Assembly: GCF_004341165.1 (NCBI RefSeq)
Contig: NZ_SLZR01000012.1
Coordinates: forward strand, 1 to 64,000
Length of the DNA stretch: 64,000 nucleotides
Reading direction: 5' to 3'
Source of the DNA: Reinekea marinisedimentorum
GTDB taxonomy: Bacteria > Pseudomonadota > Gammaproteobacteria > Pseudomonadales > Natronospirillaceae
Shown: positions 56,883-64,000 of the stretch, in pieces
Layout: each line of letters starts with the position of its first letter
Numbering within the stretch: the stretch's first letter is position 1
Made by a program: the position numbers and the translations under genes
The notes under the pieces: model-generated
Told to the model about the DNA's origin: nothing
Seen by the model: only the letters and a program-made list of their open reading frames with translations
Databases searched by the model: none

Positions 56883-57917
56883 TCATGACAGAGCTCTGTT
56901 ATCTTCTGATGAGTTAGCTATTGGTATGCGCTTTTGCAATTGAAGAATAAGCGTGCTGGGTGTTATGCCAAACTGTTTTTTAAATGCAGTCACGAAGTTA
57001 GATGCATGGGTGTATCCAGCAAGGTACGACGCCTCACCAATACTCAGGTTGTTAAACAATAGGCCAGACCTGGCCATTTCCAGTTTCTGCGCTCTTACAT
57101 ACTTAATGACAGTAATGCCATGTTCTTGTTTGAATCTTCTTTGTAATGTACTGACACTCAGTTTGAGTTTGTCTGCAATGTCTTCAAGATTATCGCATTC
57201 GGGAATGCAAGTATTTACAGCTTGCTTTAATGTTGTTCTGCCTTCTTCCAGAAGGTCTCTATTTGATGTAATGATTTTAGTTTTCTGTTCTTTTAACGAA
57301 TCGATAAGAATTTTGACACACATTGATACTAATTCAATAGCTCGATATTCGTTTTGGAGGGTTTGCTCTATATCGATATCATCATTGTTCATGAGTAGGT
57401 TTGCGAGTTCAATAACGCGGTTGCATGCGGGCCAATGATGAATAACGGCATGTTGTTTAAATAGTTTATTAATTTGTTGGTGTTGGTGTTCAGAATGACA
57501 TCTGGATATCAGCCAATCGTAGCCAACTGAGACATTCATTTTTGAGATTGTCATACCATCTTTTAGATATCGTGTGAACGTTTCCTCCCGTTCTAATACA
57601 TAAGCTGAACACTCTACAGCATGATTATAGCGGTTTCCTATGTGGTGTATTGTGCGGCCTAAGGAAAAATCTATTTCACCTTCAAAGAGAATGCTAAAGC
57701 TTAGCTGAGGTGAAAGTTTTGATGATATGCTTAAATTCTTTATTTCGGTTGATCTATTTATGTGTATTTCTACTCCACCTAAATGATAGTGGAGGTTGAA
57801 ACTGCCAAGAATCGTTTTTTTATTGGGGTCCTTGCTCTTTAAGCCTTTGAATGGAGAATCCATCAGGCTTGATTCCAATATAGGCGTTAGGCTCTTCTCG
57901 TATTTTATCTCGGTCAT
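56883..57917 (-). CDS. AraC-family transcriptional regulator
   Basis: The protein of about 344 residues ends in an AraC-type double helix-turn-helix domain: IADKLKLSVSTLQRRFKQEHG and YLAGYTHASNFVTAFKKQFG. The N-terminal 230 residues are unrecognised and presumably sense a ligand. The ATG at 57917 (MTEIKY) is used; an upstream TTG is possible. The gene is more AT-rich than the genes to its left. It lies before the RCC1 lipoprotein genes but is oriented away from them, so it may be their regulator; this is only positional. Confidence 0.82.
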   Translation of the reverse strand: MTEIKYEKSLTPILESSLMDSPFKGLKSKDPNKKTILGSFNLHYHLGGVEIHINRSTEIKNLSISSKLSPQLSFSILFEGEIDFSLGRTIHHIGNRYNHAVECSAYVLEREETFTRYLKDGMTISKMNVSVGYDWLISRCHSEHQHQQINKLFKQHAVIHHWPACNRVIELANLLMNNDDIDIEQTLQNEYRAIELVSMCVKILIDSLKEQKTKIITSNRDLLEEGRTTLKQAVNTCIPECDNLEDIADKLKLSVSTLQRRFKQEHGITVIKYVRAQKLEMARSGLLFNNLSIGEASYLAGYTHASNFVTAFKKQFGITPSTLILQLQKRIPIANSSEDNRALS

Positions 57918-58566
57918 AAAGTGTCTACAGTGATTTCGAATCAACGCACTAACTTGAAAGGACCTTCCAATAAGTCACTCTTAAAAACTATTGAAGACTA
58001 AACTTTAGTTACTTCTTGATGGATAGGGGCGTTAGTAGCTTTCTAATATAGAAAATAATCTAAAGATGGGCTATCTCTGGGGTCTTCTCAAAATATTTAA
58101 AAATTACTTCCATTATATTCTGATTAAATTTCTATCGTACAGCGTTATTTGTTCTTTTTCTTCCTAAGCGCCTATTACTTCACAAAAAAGTTTGCCTTGG
58201 TGATCTTATAAGTCATGTGATTGCTTGTCAGTCATAATCTTGCCCTTCTTGCGCTGCTTGATTGTTTTTTTTGAAATCACCCTTCAAATTACAAGAATTT
58301 AATGAGGTGTTTAACTGCTATGGGCTGATGACCCTATTTTTAGTCGCTTGTGGGTATTCCTATTGAAACCTGTATGCAACATCCAATGCGATAATTTTAT
58401 AGGGTTTATTTATGCGAGCGCGAATTATTTTGTGATCTGACGATTTTTAATAATAGATTGCTGATTTAGCATAGCATTCTCTTCATCTTCACGTGAAAAC
58501 ATGCCGTATTATGTTTTTATTTGATGTTCATGTAGATAGATTATTGAAAGCTTTGGAGTAAACCGT
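57918..58566. other. AT-rich gene-free interval upstream of the RCC1 genes
   Basis: No convincing gene, tRNA or terminator was found. The only structure noticed is a 36-base element at 58438-58473 that is repeated before the second RCC1 gene. The interval must hold the promoters of the AraC gene and the first lipoprotein gene. Confidence 0.5.
58438..58473 (+). promoter_or_regulatory. conserved upstream element, copy 1
   Basis: Thirty-six bases starting TGACGATT and ending AGCATA match 60064-60099 at 29 positions without gaps. The copies end 94 and 88 bases before the start codons of the first and second RCC1 lipoprotein genes. It may be a promoter or operator. Confidence 0.5.
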
Positions 58567-59994
58567 ATGAAAAGGGTGATTGGTTTCTTGTCACTGAGTG
58601 CATTACTGGTTGCATGTGGTGATGTGGGTACATCGTCAGGCTCAACAGAGGGCGTTGGAGATACAGGCGGTACCAATGAAGACTCAGGCGAAACTGAGGC
58701 GGCTTCGCCCTCTATCTCGTCAATATCGGCAGGGTCATTCTATACCGGGAAGCGTGTTGTTATATCGGGTGAAGCTCTCGCTGAAGCAGAGCTTATTATT
58801 AATGGGGAGCCTGTGGCGGTCTTGTCTCAGTCAAATGATAGCTTGAGTTTTTTAGTCCCGGATTGGCCTGCAGGTGAATACAGCTTGGTTCTTGAAAATA
58901 CATACGGCTCAATGACTAGCGCAGTCTCTTATATAGATGCCCTGAAAGTTGATAAGCTGGTATCCGGTGGTTATTCCAGTTGCGCCATCGTGAGTGATTC
59001 AGGTGGTTCTGTTGCTTGTTGGGGCAAAAATAGCAATGGCCAGCTTGGTGGGGGCAGTTATGATGATATCCAAACCCCTGTGTTTGTTTCAGGTTTAACC
59101 AATGTTATTGATATTGATGTTGGTTATGTGCATAGCTGCGCAGTTATGGGCACAGGAGAGGTCGTTTGTTGGGGCGATAATCGGTTTGGGCAATTAGGTA
59201 ATGGCACTGAGTTGAATTCTTCAACTCCTGTTACTGTATCAAGCCTTAACGACGCGGTGAGTATTAGTGTCGGTTTTTTTCATAGTTGTGCTTTAAAGTC
59301 AGATGCTACCGTTGTTTGTTGGGGCCAGAATGATAAAAATCAGCTGGGTGATCGTACCCTGATACATAGGGATGAACCGGTTGCCGTTGATGCGCTGAGT
59401 GATGTTGTTTCCTTTCATTCAGATGAAAAAACAAATTGTGCCGTAAAGACAGATGGATCAGTTGCGTGTTGGGGGCAAAACTATCAGGGCCAGTTAGGGC
59501 GAGGCCATAACGATCAATATGATTATATTCTTGCCGATGTGAGTGCGTTAGGTGATGCCACAGCGGTAGATGTTGGGTCATCTCAAGCGTGTGCTATTAA
59601 AGCAGACGAATCTGTCGTCTGCTGGGGTGATAACGGAGATGGCGAATTAGGAGCGGGCTTAGAGGCGTCCAAAAGTACGGTCCCTGTTCCTGTCGTAAAT
59701 CTAGACAGTATTGCTAGCGTTAGCTTAGGTGCAAACGTGAGTTGCGCATTGAGTGATGCGAAGCAAGTATTTTGCTGGGGTAGCAATGCTTATGGTCAGC
59801 TTAGAAACGAGACAACAGAAGACGAGATGAGTGTTCCTATTGCGATTTCTAGTATAGAAAATGTTGAATCGATCAGTGCGGGTGCTTTTCATATTTGTGC
59901 GTTGCATCAAGGCGGTGCGGTTTCATGCTGGGGAGATAACCAATACAGTCAAATTGGTACGGATACAGATGGTGATTACGTATTAGCCCCTTAA
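58567..59994 (+). CDS. lipoprotein: IPT/TIG-like domain plus seven RCC1-type repeats
   Basis: The 475-residue protein has a lipoprotein signal with lipobox LVAC (cysteine near residue 17), an acidic Ser/Gly-rich linker, and an IPT/TIG-like domain (about 48-125, SISSISAGSFYTGKRVVISG). Seven RCC1-type repeats follow, each with SCA-x(9-11)-CWG-x-N-x(3)-QLG. Seven repeats fit one closed beta-propeller. Each has two cysteines 10 to 12 residues apart, likely forming a disulfide per blade in the periplasm or on the cell surface. Function unknown; protein or glycan binding is the common role of such propellers. Confidence 0.85.
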   Translation: MKRVIGFLSLSALLVACGDVGTSSGSTEGVGDTGGTNEDSGETEAASPSISSISAGSFYTGKRVVISGEALAEAELIINGEPVAVLSQSNDSLSFLVPDWPAGEYSLVLENTYGSMTSAVSYIDALKVDKLVSGGYSSCAIVSDSGGSVACWGKNSNGQLGGGSYDDIQTPVFVSGLTNVIDIDVGYVHSCAVMGTGEVVCWGDNRFGQLGNGTELNSSTPVTVSSLNDAVSISVGFFHSCALKSDATVVCWGQNDKNQLGDRTLIHRDEPVAVDALSDVVSFHSDEKTNCAVKTDGSVACWGQNYQGQLGRGHNDQYDYILADVSALGDATAVDVGSSQACAIKADESVVCWGDNGDGELGAGLEASKSTVPVPVVNLDSIASVSLGANVSCALSDAKQVFCWGSNAYGQLRNETTEDEMSVPIAISSIENVESISAGAFHICALHQGGAVSCWGDNQYSQIGTDTDGDYVLAP

Positions 59995-60023
59995 CTTATT
60001 GATTTGTTTTTAAATAGCCTCGA

Positions 60024-60053
60024 GGCGCAAAGATTTCTTTGCGTCTTTTTTTT
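60024..60053 (+). terminator. intrinsic terminator after the first RCC1 gene
   Basis: GGCGCAAAGA (60024-60033) and TCTTTGCGTC (60036-60045) form the stem; inner pairs must open for the loop. Eight Ts follow. Confidence 0.8.
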
Positions 60054-60063
60054 GCCCTTCTTT

Positions 60064-60099
60064 TGACGATTCCTAATAGCAGATTGACGATTGAGCATA
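60064..60099 (+). promoter_or_regulatory. conserved upstream element, copy 2
   Basis: This is the second copy of the element at 58438-58473 (29 of 36 identical). It lies after the terminator of the first RCC1 gene and before the second, so each gene seems to have its own copy. The third gene has only 78 bases upstream and lacks it. Confidence 0.5.
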
Positions 60100-60186
60100 A
60101 TACTTAGACCAAAAAAAATCCCTATATAGCAGTATCATTTGGCGCTTAAATTTCTGGTTACAAGCATCACTTAAAGGGTTCGTTTA

Positions 60187-62664
60187 ATGAAGTTTAGTAG
60201 GGTTTTAGTTCTGATTTCACTATTTGTTATGGGTTGCAGTAGCTCATCTTCTGATTCGAATCACTTGGATTCCAATTTAGGTGATGACTCTGGTAAAGAT
60301 AGTCCGGTTGAAGTCATTGTTCCCGTAGCAACGTCCATTACTCCAAATACGTTGTATACAGGTGTTCAGGTTAAGGTTTCTGGCAGTCATTTAGGTGATA
60401 CCAGTATCACGCTTAACGGCGCGCCTGTTGAATTAACCTCGCAAGCTGAACACGAAATTATATTTACCGCTCCTCAATGGCCGGCAGGTGAATACAGCAT
60501 AGTGGTAGAAGGGCCTGAAGGTCATTACATTCAAATGCTCGAGTACGCTGATAACTTTAAGGGTGTTTCTGCGAGCCCAGGCAACAATCACACGTGCGCT
60601 ATAACAGAAGATACCTCTGTTGCCTGCTGGGGCGGCAATAGCTTTGGCCAATTAGGCGATGGTACCGGCGTGGCTTCAGTAAGCCCAGTTGCGGTATCTG
60701 GGTTGACCGATATTACAGCAGTTAGTTCATCACAATATTTTACCTGCGCACTGAACAGTAGCGGTTCTGTTTACTGTTGGGGCCGTAATAATTACGGGCA
60801 GCTTGGCGATGGTGAAGTTATTTCCAGTTCAGCAAAAGAGTTGGCTCCTGTTCAGGTTGCAAACCTAACCAACGTGAAAGAAATTAGCACGGGTTACTCG
60901 CACGCTTGTGCGCTGACTACTGACGATGACGTATTCTGTTGGGGGCAAAATAACATCGCTCAATTAGGTAATGGCAGTGGTGAGGATACAAGCACGCCGA
61001 GTTTGGTGCAAAACTTAGGAGAGGTCACCTCATTAAGTGTGGGTTTAAGTCATAGCTGCGCACTCATTAGTGACGGCAGTATGAGCTGTTGGGGATCAAA
61101 TTATTACGGTCAGCTTGGTGATGGTACTAAAGATTATCCGACTACAGCCGTAGCTGTTGTAGGTCTTACGGATGTCAAAGCGGTTAGCGCTGGCTCAGTT
61201 CATAGTTGTGCTATTAAGAATGACGATACCGTAGCCTGTTGGGGGTATAACAATCCTGGAACATTGGGTAATGGCACAATAGTCGATAGTTTAACGCCTG
61301 TTGATGTTATCAATTTAACGGATGTGACTGCTCTTGAATCCGGTAGGTATCATAATTGCGCACTTAAAAGTGATGGAACCGTTGCTTGCTGGGGTAAGAA
61401 TATTGACGACCAACTGGGCGACGACACGATACGCAGCTATAGCACAGAGCCTGTTGTTACTTCAAATTTGAATAATATTAAAAGCATTCATGTTAACCAG
61501 GAGCACAGTTGTGCGGTTACGAATGACAACGATGTGTTTTGCTGGGGTCAGAGTTCAAGTAATAGGCTGGGTTACGAGGCGGTTGACTATCCTACCGCCA
61601 CCAGCGTTAGCGGTTTGACAGATGTTAAAGACGTTGGCTTGGGAGGTGCTCATAGTTGCGCACTTCAAGACGATATGAGCGTAACTTGTTGGGGCGATAC
61701 TAGGTATGGCCAGTCAGGTAATGGCACAACCACGGGTACATACACGCCTACTACTCCTGTTTTAGGGTTAGACGATGCGATTTCTGTTCATGGCGGTTTA
61801 TATCATACGTGCGCTTTACGCGACACTGGAACGGTCGTCTGTTGGGGTCGCAATGATGTTGGTCAGCTTGGTAATGGCTCAACAGAAGATGCTTTATTCC
61901 CGGTTGAAGTGTTGGGTCTAAGTAATGTTATCGCGGTTGATCTGTATGAATCACAGGGTTGCGCCCTAAAAGATGACGGAACCGTGTGGTGTTGGGGTGA
62001 TAACGAATACGGCCAGCTTGGTGATGGTTCAACTGACGGCCAATTAACTCCTGTCGCGATTGATGGCTTGACTGATGTTGTTGATATTAGTGTTGGTGGT
62101 CGACACAGCTGTGCGCTCAACAATGACGGAACAGCTGCTTGTTGGGGCAGCAATAGTTATGGTCAGCTTGGTAATAACTCGTTAATCGATGCGTTAACGC
62201 CAGTTACTGTATCGGATTTAACTAATGGGGTAAATATTGACGCAGGCGACTACCACACCTGTGTTTTATATGAAGACAATACAGTTGGTTGTTGGGGGCG
62301 CGGCAGTTCTGACCGTTTACATAATGGCTCGACAGATGACGCCTTAACACCAACGCCTGTTTTAGATGTTTCCGATGTTTCTTCAATCAGTGTCGGTGGT
62401 AATTTTAGTTGTGCATTACTGCTTGACGGTACTGCAACTTGTTGGGGGGATAATAGCGATAGCAGTCAACTCGGCAATGGTTCGGATGGTTTCACGGATA
62501 TTCTGTTGCCAGTATTTGAAGTAGAAGGTATCACGGATATTTATGCCAGTTCTTATTTTGCCTGTGTTCGTTATGTCGATGAGTCGTTAGCTTGTTGGGG
62601 TAATAATTCAGCAGGGCAGTTGGGGCAAAATTTTATAAAGTCGCCTGTGTTATTAACTAATTAA
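60187..62664 (+). CDS. lipoprotein: IPT/TIG-like domain plus fourteen RCC1-type repeats
   Basis: The 825-residue protein begins with a lipoprotein signal (lipobox VMGC, cysteine at residue 18) and a Ser/Asp-rich linker. An IPT/TIG-like domain follows, with SITPNTLYTGVQVKVSG and WPAGEYSIVVEG. I count fourteen RCC1-type repeats, from TCAITEDTSVACWG to ACVRYVDESLACWG, each with a cysteine pair. Fourteen fits two consecutive seven-bladed propellers, so the gene looks like a doubled version of its left neighbour. Repeats 7, 8 and 12 are the most divergent in the QLG segment. Function is unknown. Confidence 0.87.
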   Translation: MKFSRVLVLISLFVMGCSSSSSDSNHLDSNLGDDSGKDSPVEVIVPVATSITPNTLYTGVQVKVSGSHLGDTSITLNGAPVELTSQAEHEIIFTAPQWPAGEYSIVVEGPEGHYIQMLEYADNFKGVSASPGNNHTCAITEDTSVACWGGNSFGQLGDGTGVASVSPVAVSGLTDITAVSSSQYFTCALNSSGSVYCWGRNNYGQLGDGEVISSSAKELAPVQVANLTNVKEISTGYSHACALTTDDDVFCWGQNNIAQLGNGSGEDTSTPSLVQNLGEVTSLSVGLSHSCALISDGSMSCWGSNYYGQLGDGTKDYPTTAVAVVGLTDVKAVSAGSVHSCAIKNDDTVACWGYNNPGTLGNGTIVDSLTPVDVINLTDVTALESGRYHNCALKSDGTVACWGKNIDDQLGDDTIRSYSTEPVVTSNLNNIKSIHVNQEHSCAVTNDNDVFCWGQSSSNRLGYEAVDYPTATSVSGLTDVKDVGLGGAHSCALQDDMSVTCWGDTRYGQSGNGTTTGTYTPTTPVLGLDDAISVHGGLYHTCALRDTGTVVCWGRNDVGQLGNGSTEDALFPVEVLGLSNVIAVDLYESQGCALKDDGTVWCWGDNEYGQLGDGSTDGQLTPVAIDGLTDVVDISVGGRHSCALNNDGTAACWGSNSYGQLGNNSLIDALTPVTVSDLTNGVNIDAGDYHTCVLYEDNTVGCWGRGSSDRLHNGSTDDALTPTPVLDVSDVSSISVGGNFSCALLLDGTATCWGDNSDSSQLGNGSDGFTDILLPVFEVEGITDIYASSYFACVRYVDESLACWGNNSAGQLGQNFIKSPVLLTN

Positions 62665-62690
62665 TTAAATTTTTTCAAATATATAGAGAT

Positions 62691-62715
62691 CATCAAATTA
62701 ATTTGATGGTTTTTA
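62691..62715 (+). terminator. intrinsic terminator after the second RCC1 gene
   Basis: CATCAAAT-TA-ATTTGATG (62691-62708) is a perfect AT-rich palindrome followed by GGTTTTTA. The weak stem may permit read-through into the next gene, which starts 28 bases later. Confidence 0.5.
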
Positions 62716-62742
62716 ATTCTTATTGAGTGAAAGGTTTAACAG

Positions 62743-64000
62743 ATGAAACAAGTTGTAGTATTGCTATTGCTAAGTATTTCTTTAATCGGTTGCAGTGGTT
62801 CAGCTTCTGATTCTGAAGAAGTTGAAGTACCTGATTCTGATGAAGAGGTTGTAGATGATGATCTGAGCGGTGACGACGACGGTATAATTTATACCCAGGC
62901 TCCGTTGCTGGCCAATATTAATCGAACACTTTTGTTTGGTGGTACAGAAATTACTATTTCAGGCTCATACTTTGAAGATGCAACGGTATCTCTAAATGGC
63001 ACTATTATCGAAACCACAGAGCAAACCGATAACATAGCGGCTTTTATTGCCCCTGATTTAGAAGCCGGAAATTATATATTGGAGCTGCGTAACGACTACG
63101 GCAGTATTGAAATTGATGTTCAATACAGTGACTACATCTTAGCTAGCGATGTTGCGACAGGTGAAAATCATGCTTGTGCTGTCACTAAAGATAGTACTGT
63201 TCTGTGTTGGGGTGAAAACGAGTACGGTCAGTTAGGTGATGGCACCCTTATCAATTCAACGACGCCTGTTGCGGTAACAGGATTAACCAATGTAACCCGT
63301 GTTGCGGTAGGTGACCTTCATTCTTGTGCTTTAAAATCAGATAAAAGCGTTGCTTGCTGGGGTAACAATTCTTATGGCAATTTGGGGAATGGTGCAGACC
63401 TTGGTGATGATATTAATGATGATTCTACTGTACCGCTAACGGTAACTGGCTTAACCGATGCAATCGGTATCTCGGCTGGCGATATTCATACTTGCGCCAT
63501 AAAAGAAGATGCCACGGTTGTGTGCTGGGGGTTCGGCGGCTATGGGCGTTTAGGCAATGGCGGATCAACATCGACATCTGTGCCATCGGCAGTGGTTGGT
63601 TTATCTGACGTTGTTCAAGTATCCGCAGGTAGGCTATCTACCTGTGCGGTTAAATCAGATGGAAGCGCAATGTGTTGGGGGAATAACGGTTACGGTCTCT
63701 TGGGTGATGGGACGTCGGATAATTCTTTGGTACCCGTCACGGTATTGGATTTAGACAATGCCGTTTCAGTCGCGACAAAGGGAGATCATGCTTGCGCGTT
63801 AAAAGATGATAATTCCATTGCTTGCTGGGGGCACAACGGGTACGGCCAGTTAGGCGAGGGAACTGACATAACCCAATCAGCTACACCTATTGCGATGGCT
63901 AATATTGATAATGCCATCAACATTAGTTCTGGCTATCGACATAGTTGTGCCACATTGGCCGATGGTACAGTTAAATGCTGGGGTGCTAATACTTATGGTC
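62743..64000 (+). CDS. third RCC1-repeat lipoprotein (incomplete at window end)
   Basis: The frame is open from the ATG at 62743 (AAAGGT upstream) to the window end, 419 codons. It begins with a lipoprotein signal (lipobox LIGC, cysteine near residue 17), then a very acidic linker (EEVEVPDSDEEVVDDD) and an IPT/TIG-like domain with LLFGGTEITISG. At least five complete RCC1-type repeats and part of a sixth are visible, each with the ACA/SCA...CWG cysteine pair. It is the third tandem paralogue. The full repeat number cannot be seen. Confidence 0.87.
   Translation, partial: MKQVVVLLLLSISLIGCSGSASDSEEVEVPDSDEEVVDDDLSGDDDGIIYTQAPLLANINRTLLFGGTEITISGSYFEDATVSLNGTIIETTEQTDNIAAFIAPDLEAGNYILELRNDYGSIEIDVQYSDYILASDVATGENHACAVTKDSTVLCWGENEYGQLGDGTLINSTTPVAVTGLTNVTRVAVGDLHSCALKSDKSVACWGNNSYGNLGNGADLGDDINDDSTVPLTVTGLTDAIGISAGDIHTCAIKEDATVVCWGFGGYGRLGNGGSTSTSVPSAVVGLSDVVQVSAGRLSTCAVKSDGSAMCWGNNGYGLLGDGTSDNSLVPVTVLDLDNAVSVATKGDHACALKDDNSIACWGHNGYGQLGEGTDITQSATPIAMANIDNAINISSGYRHSCATLADGTVKCWGANTYG

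Noticed and set aside
56752-56943. 63-residue plus-strand frame between ltaE and the AraC gene
   Set aside because: It overlaps the AraC 3' end on the other strand, has no ribosome-binding site and shows no recognisable protein features.

Overview
The window looks like chromosomal DNA of a free-living marine or halotolerant gammaproteobacterium able to fix nitrogen. Evidence: a Mo-nitrogenase cluster laid out as in Azotobacter and Pseudomonas stutzeri, ectoine synthesis next to a ProVWX-type betaine importer, a complete o-succinylbenzoate menaquinone operon, assimilatory nitrate and nitrite reduction, and REP-type palindromes. The species cannot be named from the sequence. Most genes have moderate GC; from about 56.5 kb to the right edge the DNA is visibly more AT-rich and looks accessory.

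Layout. 1-1.0 kb: a ribbon-helix-helix-like protein, a 37-residue lysine-rich peptide and an RseC-type membrane protein. 1.1-4.7 kb (minus): nifE-nifN-nifX-fdxB, behind a -24/-12 promoter with a NifA-type upstream site. 4.9-6.2 kb: a YegD-like Hsp70. 6.3-13.6 kb: menF (minus) divergent from menD-menH-menB-menC-menE-menI (plus). 13.7-14.3 kb: a discoidin-domain lipoprotein. 14.5-20.0 kb (minus): nifH-nifD-nifK-nifT-nifY plus a DUF6129-like gene, again with a -24/-12 promoter and NifA site, and a small protein encoded divergently. The nif cluster is therefore split by about 9.5 kb of menaquinone and other genes.

20.5-33.8 kb is mixed: a REP array, a BisC-like molybdenum reductase, two GNATs, hflK-hflC, a PEBP-family protein, a glyoxalase-fold protein divergent from a LysR regulator, a LOG-family protein, a cupin, an orphan sugar-binding protein, and a two-gene unit of a c-type haem (P460-like) protein and a diguanylate cyclase. 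34.0-42.8 kb is an osmoprotection block: ectA-ectB-ectC-ask-(TPR membrane protein)-proV-proW-proX on one strand, with ectR divergent. 42.8-48.2 kb: a GFA-like protein, an HD-GYP phosphodiesterase, two NADPH-FMN reductases, a DUF6435 protein, an EamA exporter and an AraC regulator.

48.2-55.0 kb (minus) is the nitrate assimilation operon (FAD oxidoreductase-nirB-nirD-nasA). Its leader has a -24/-12 promoter, a first hairpin that begins at the predicted +1, and an intrinsic terminator just before the first gene: the architecture of NasR/NasT-type antitermination. 55.4-58.0 kb holds a threonine aldolase and an AraC-type regulator. 58.6-64.0 kb holds three tandem lipoproteins, each with an IPT/TIG-like domain followed by RCC1-type repeats. 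The first has exactly 7 repeats and the second exactly 14, as expected for one and two seven-bladed propellers, and every repeat carries a cysteine pair. The third runs off the window.

Together the genes cover nitrogen supply (N2 and nitrate, both with sigma-54-type promoters), a menaquinone branch for low-oxygen respiration, osmotic adaptation, c-di-GMP signalling and a cell-envelope module of unknown purpose. All functions are inferred from sequence patterns; no database search was run.
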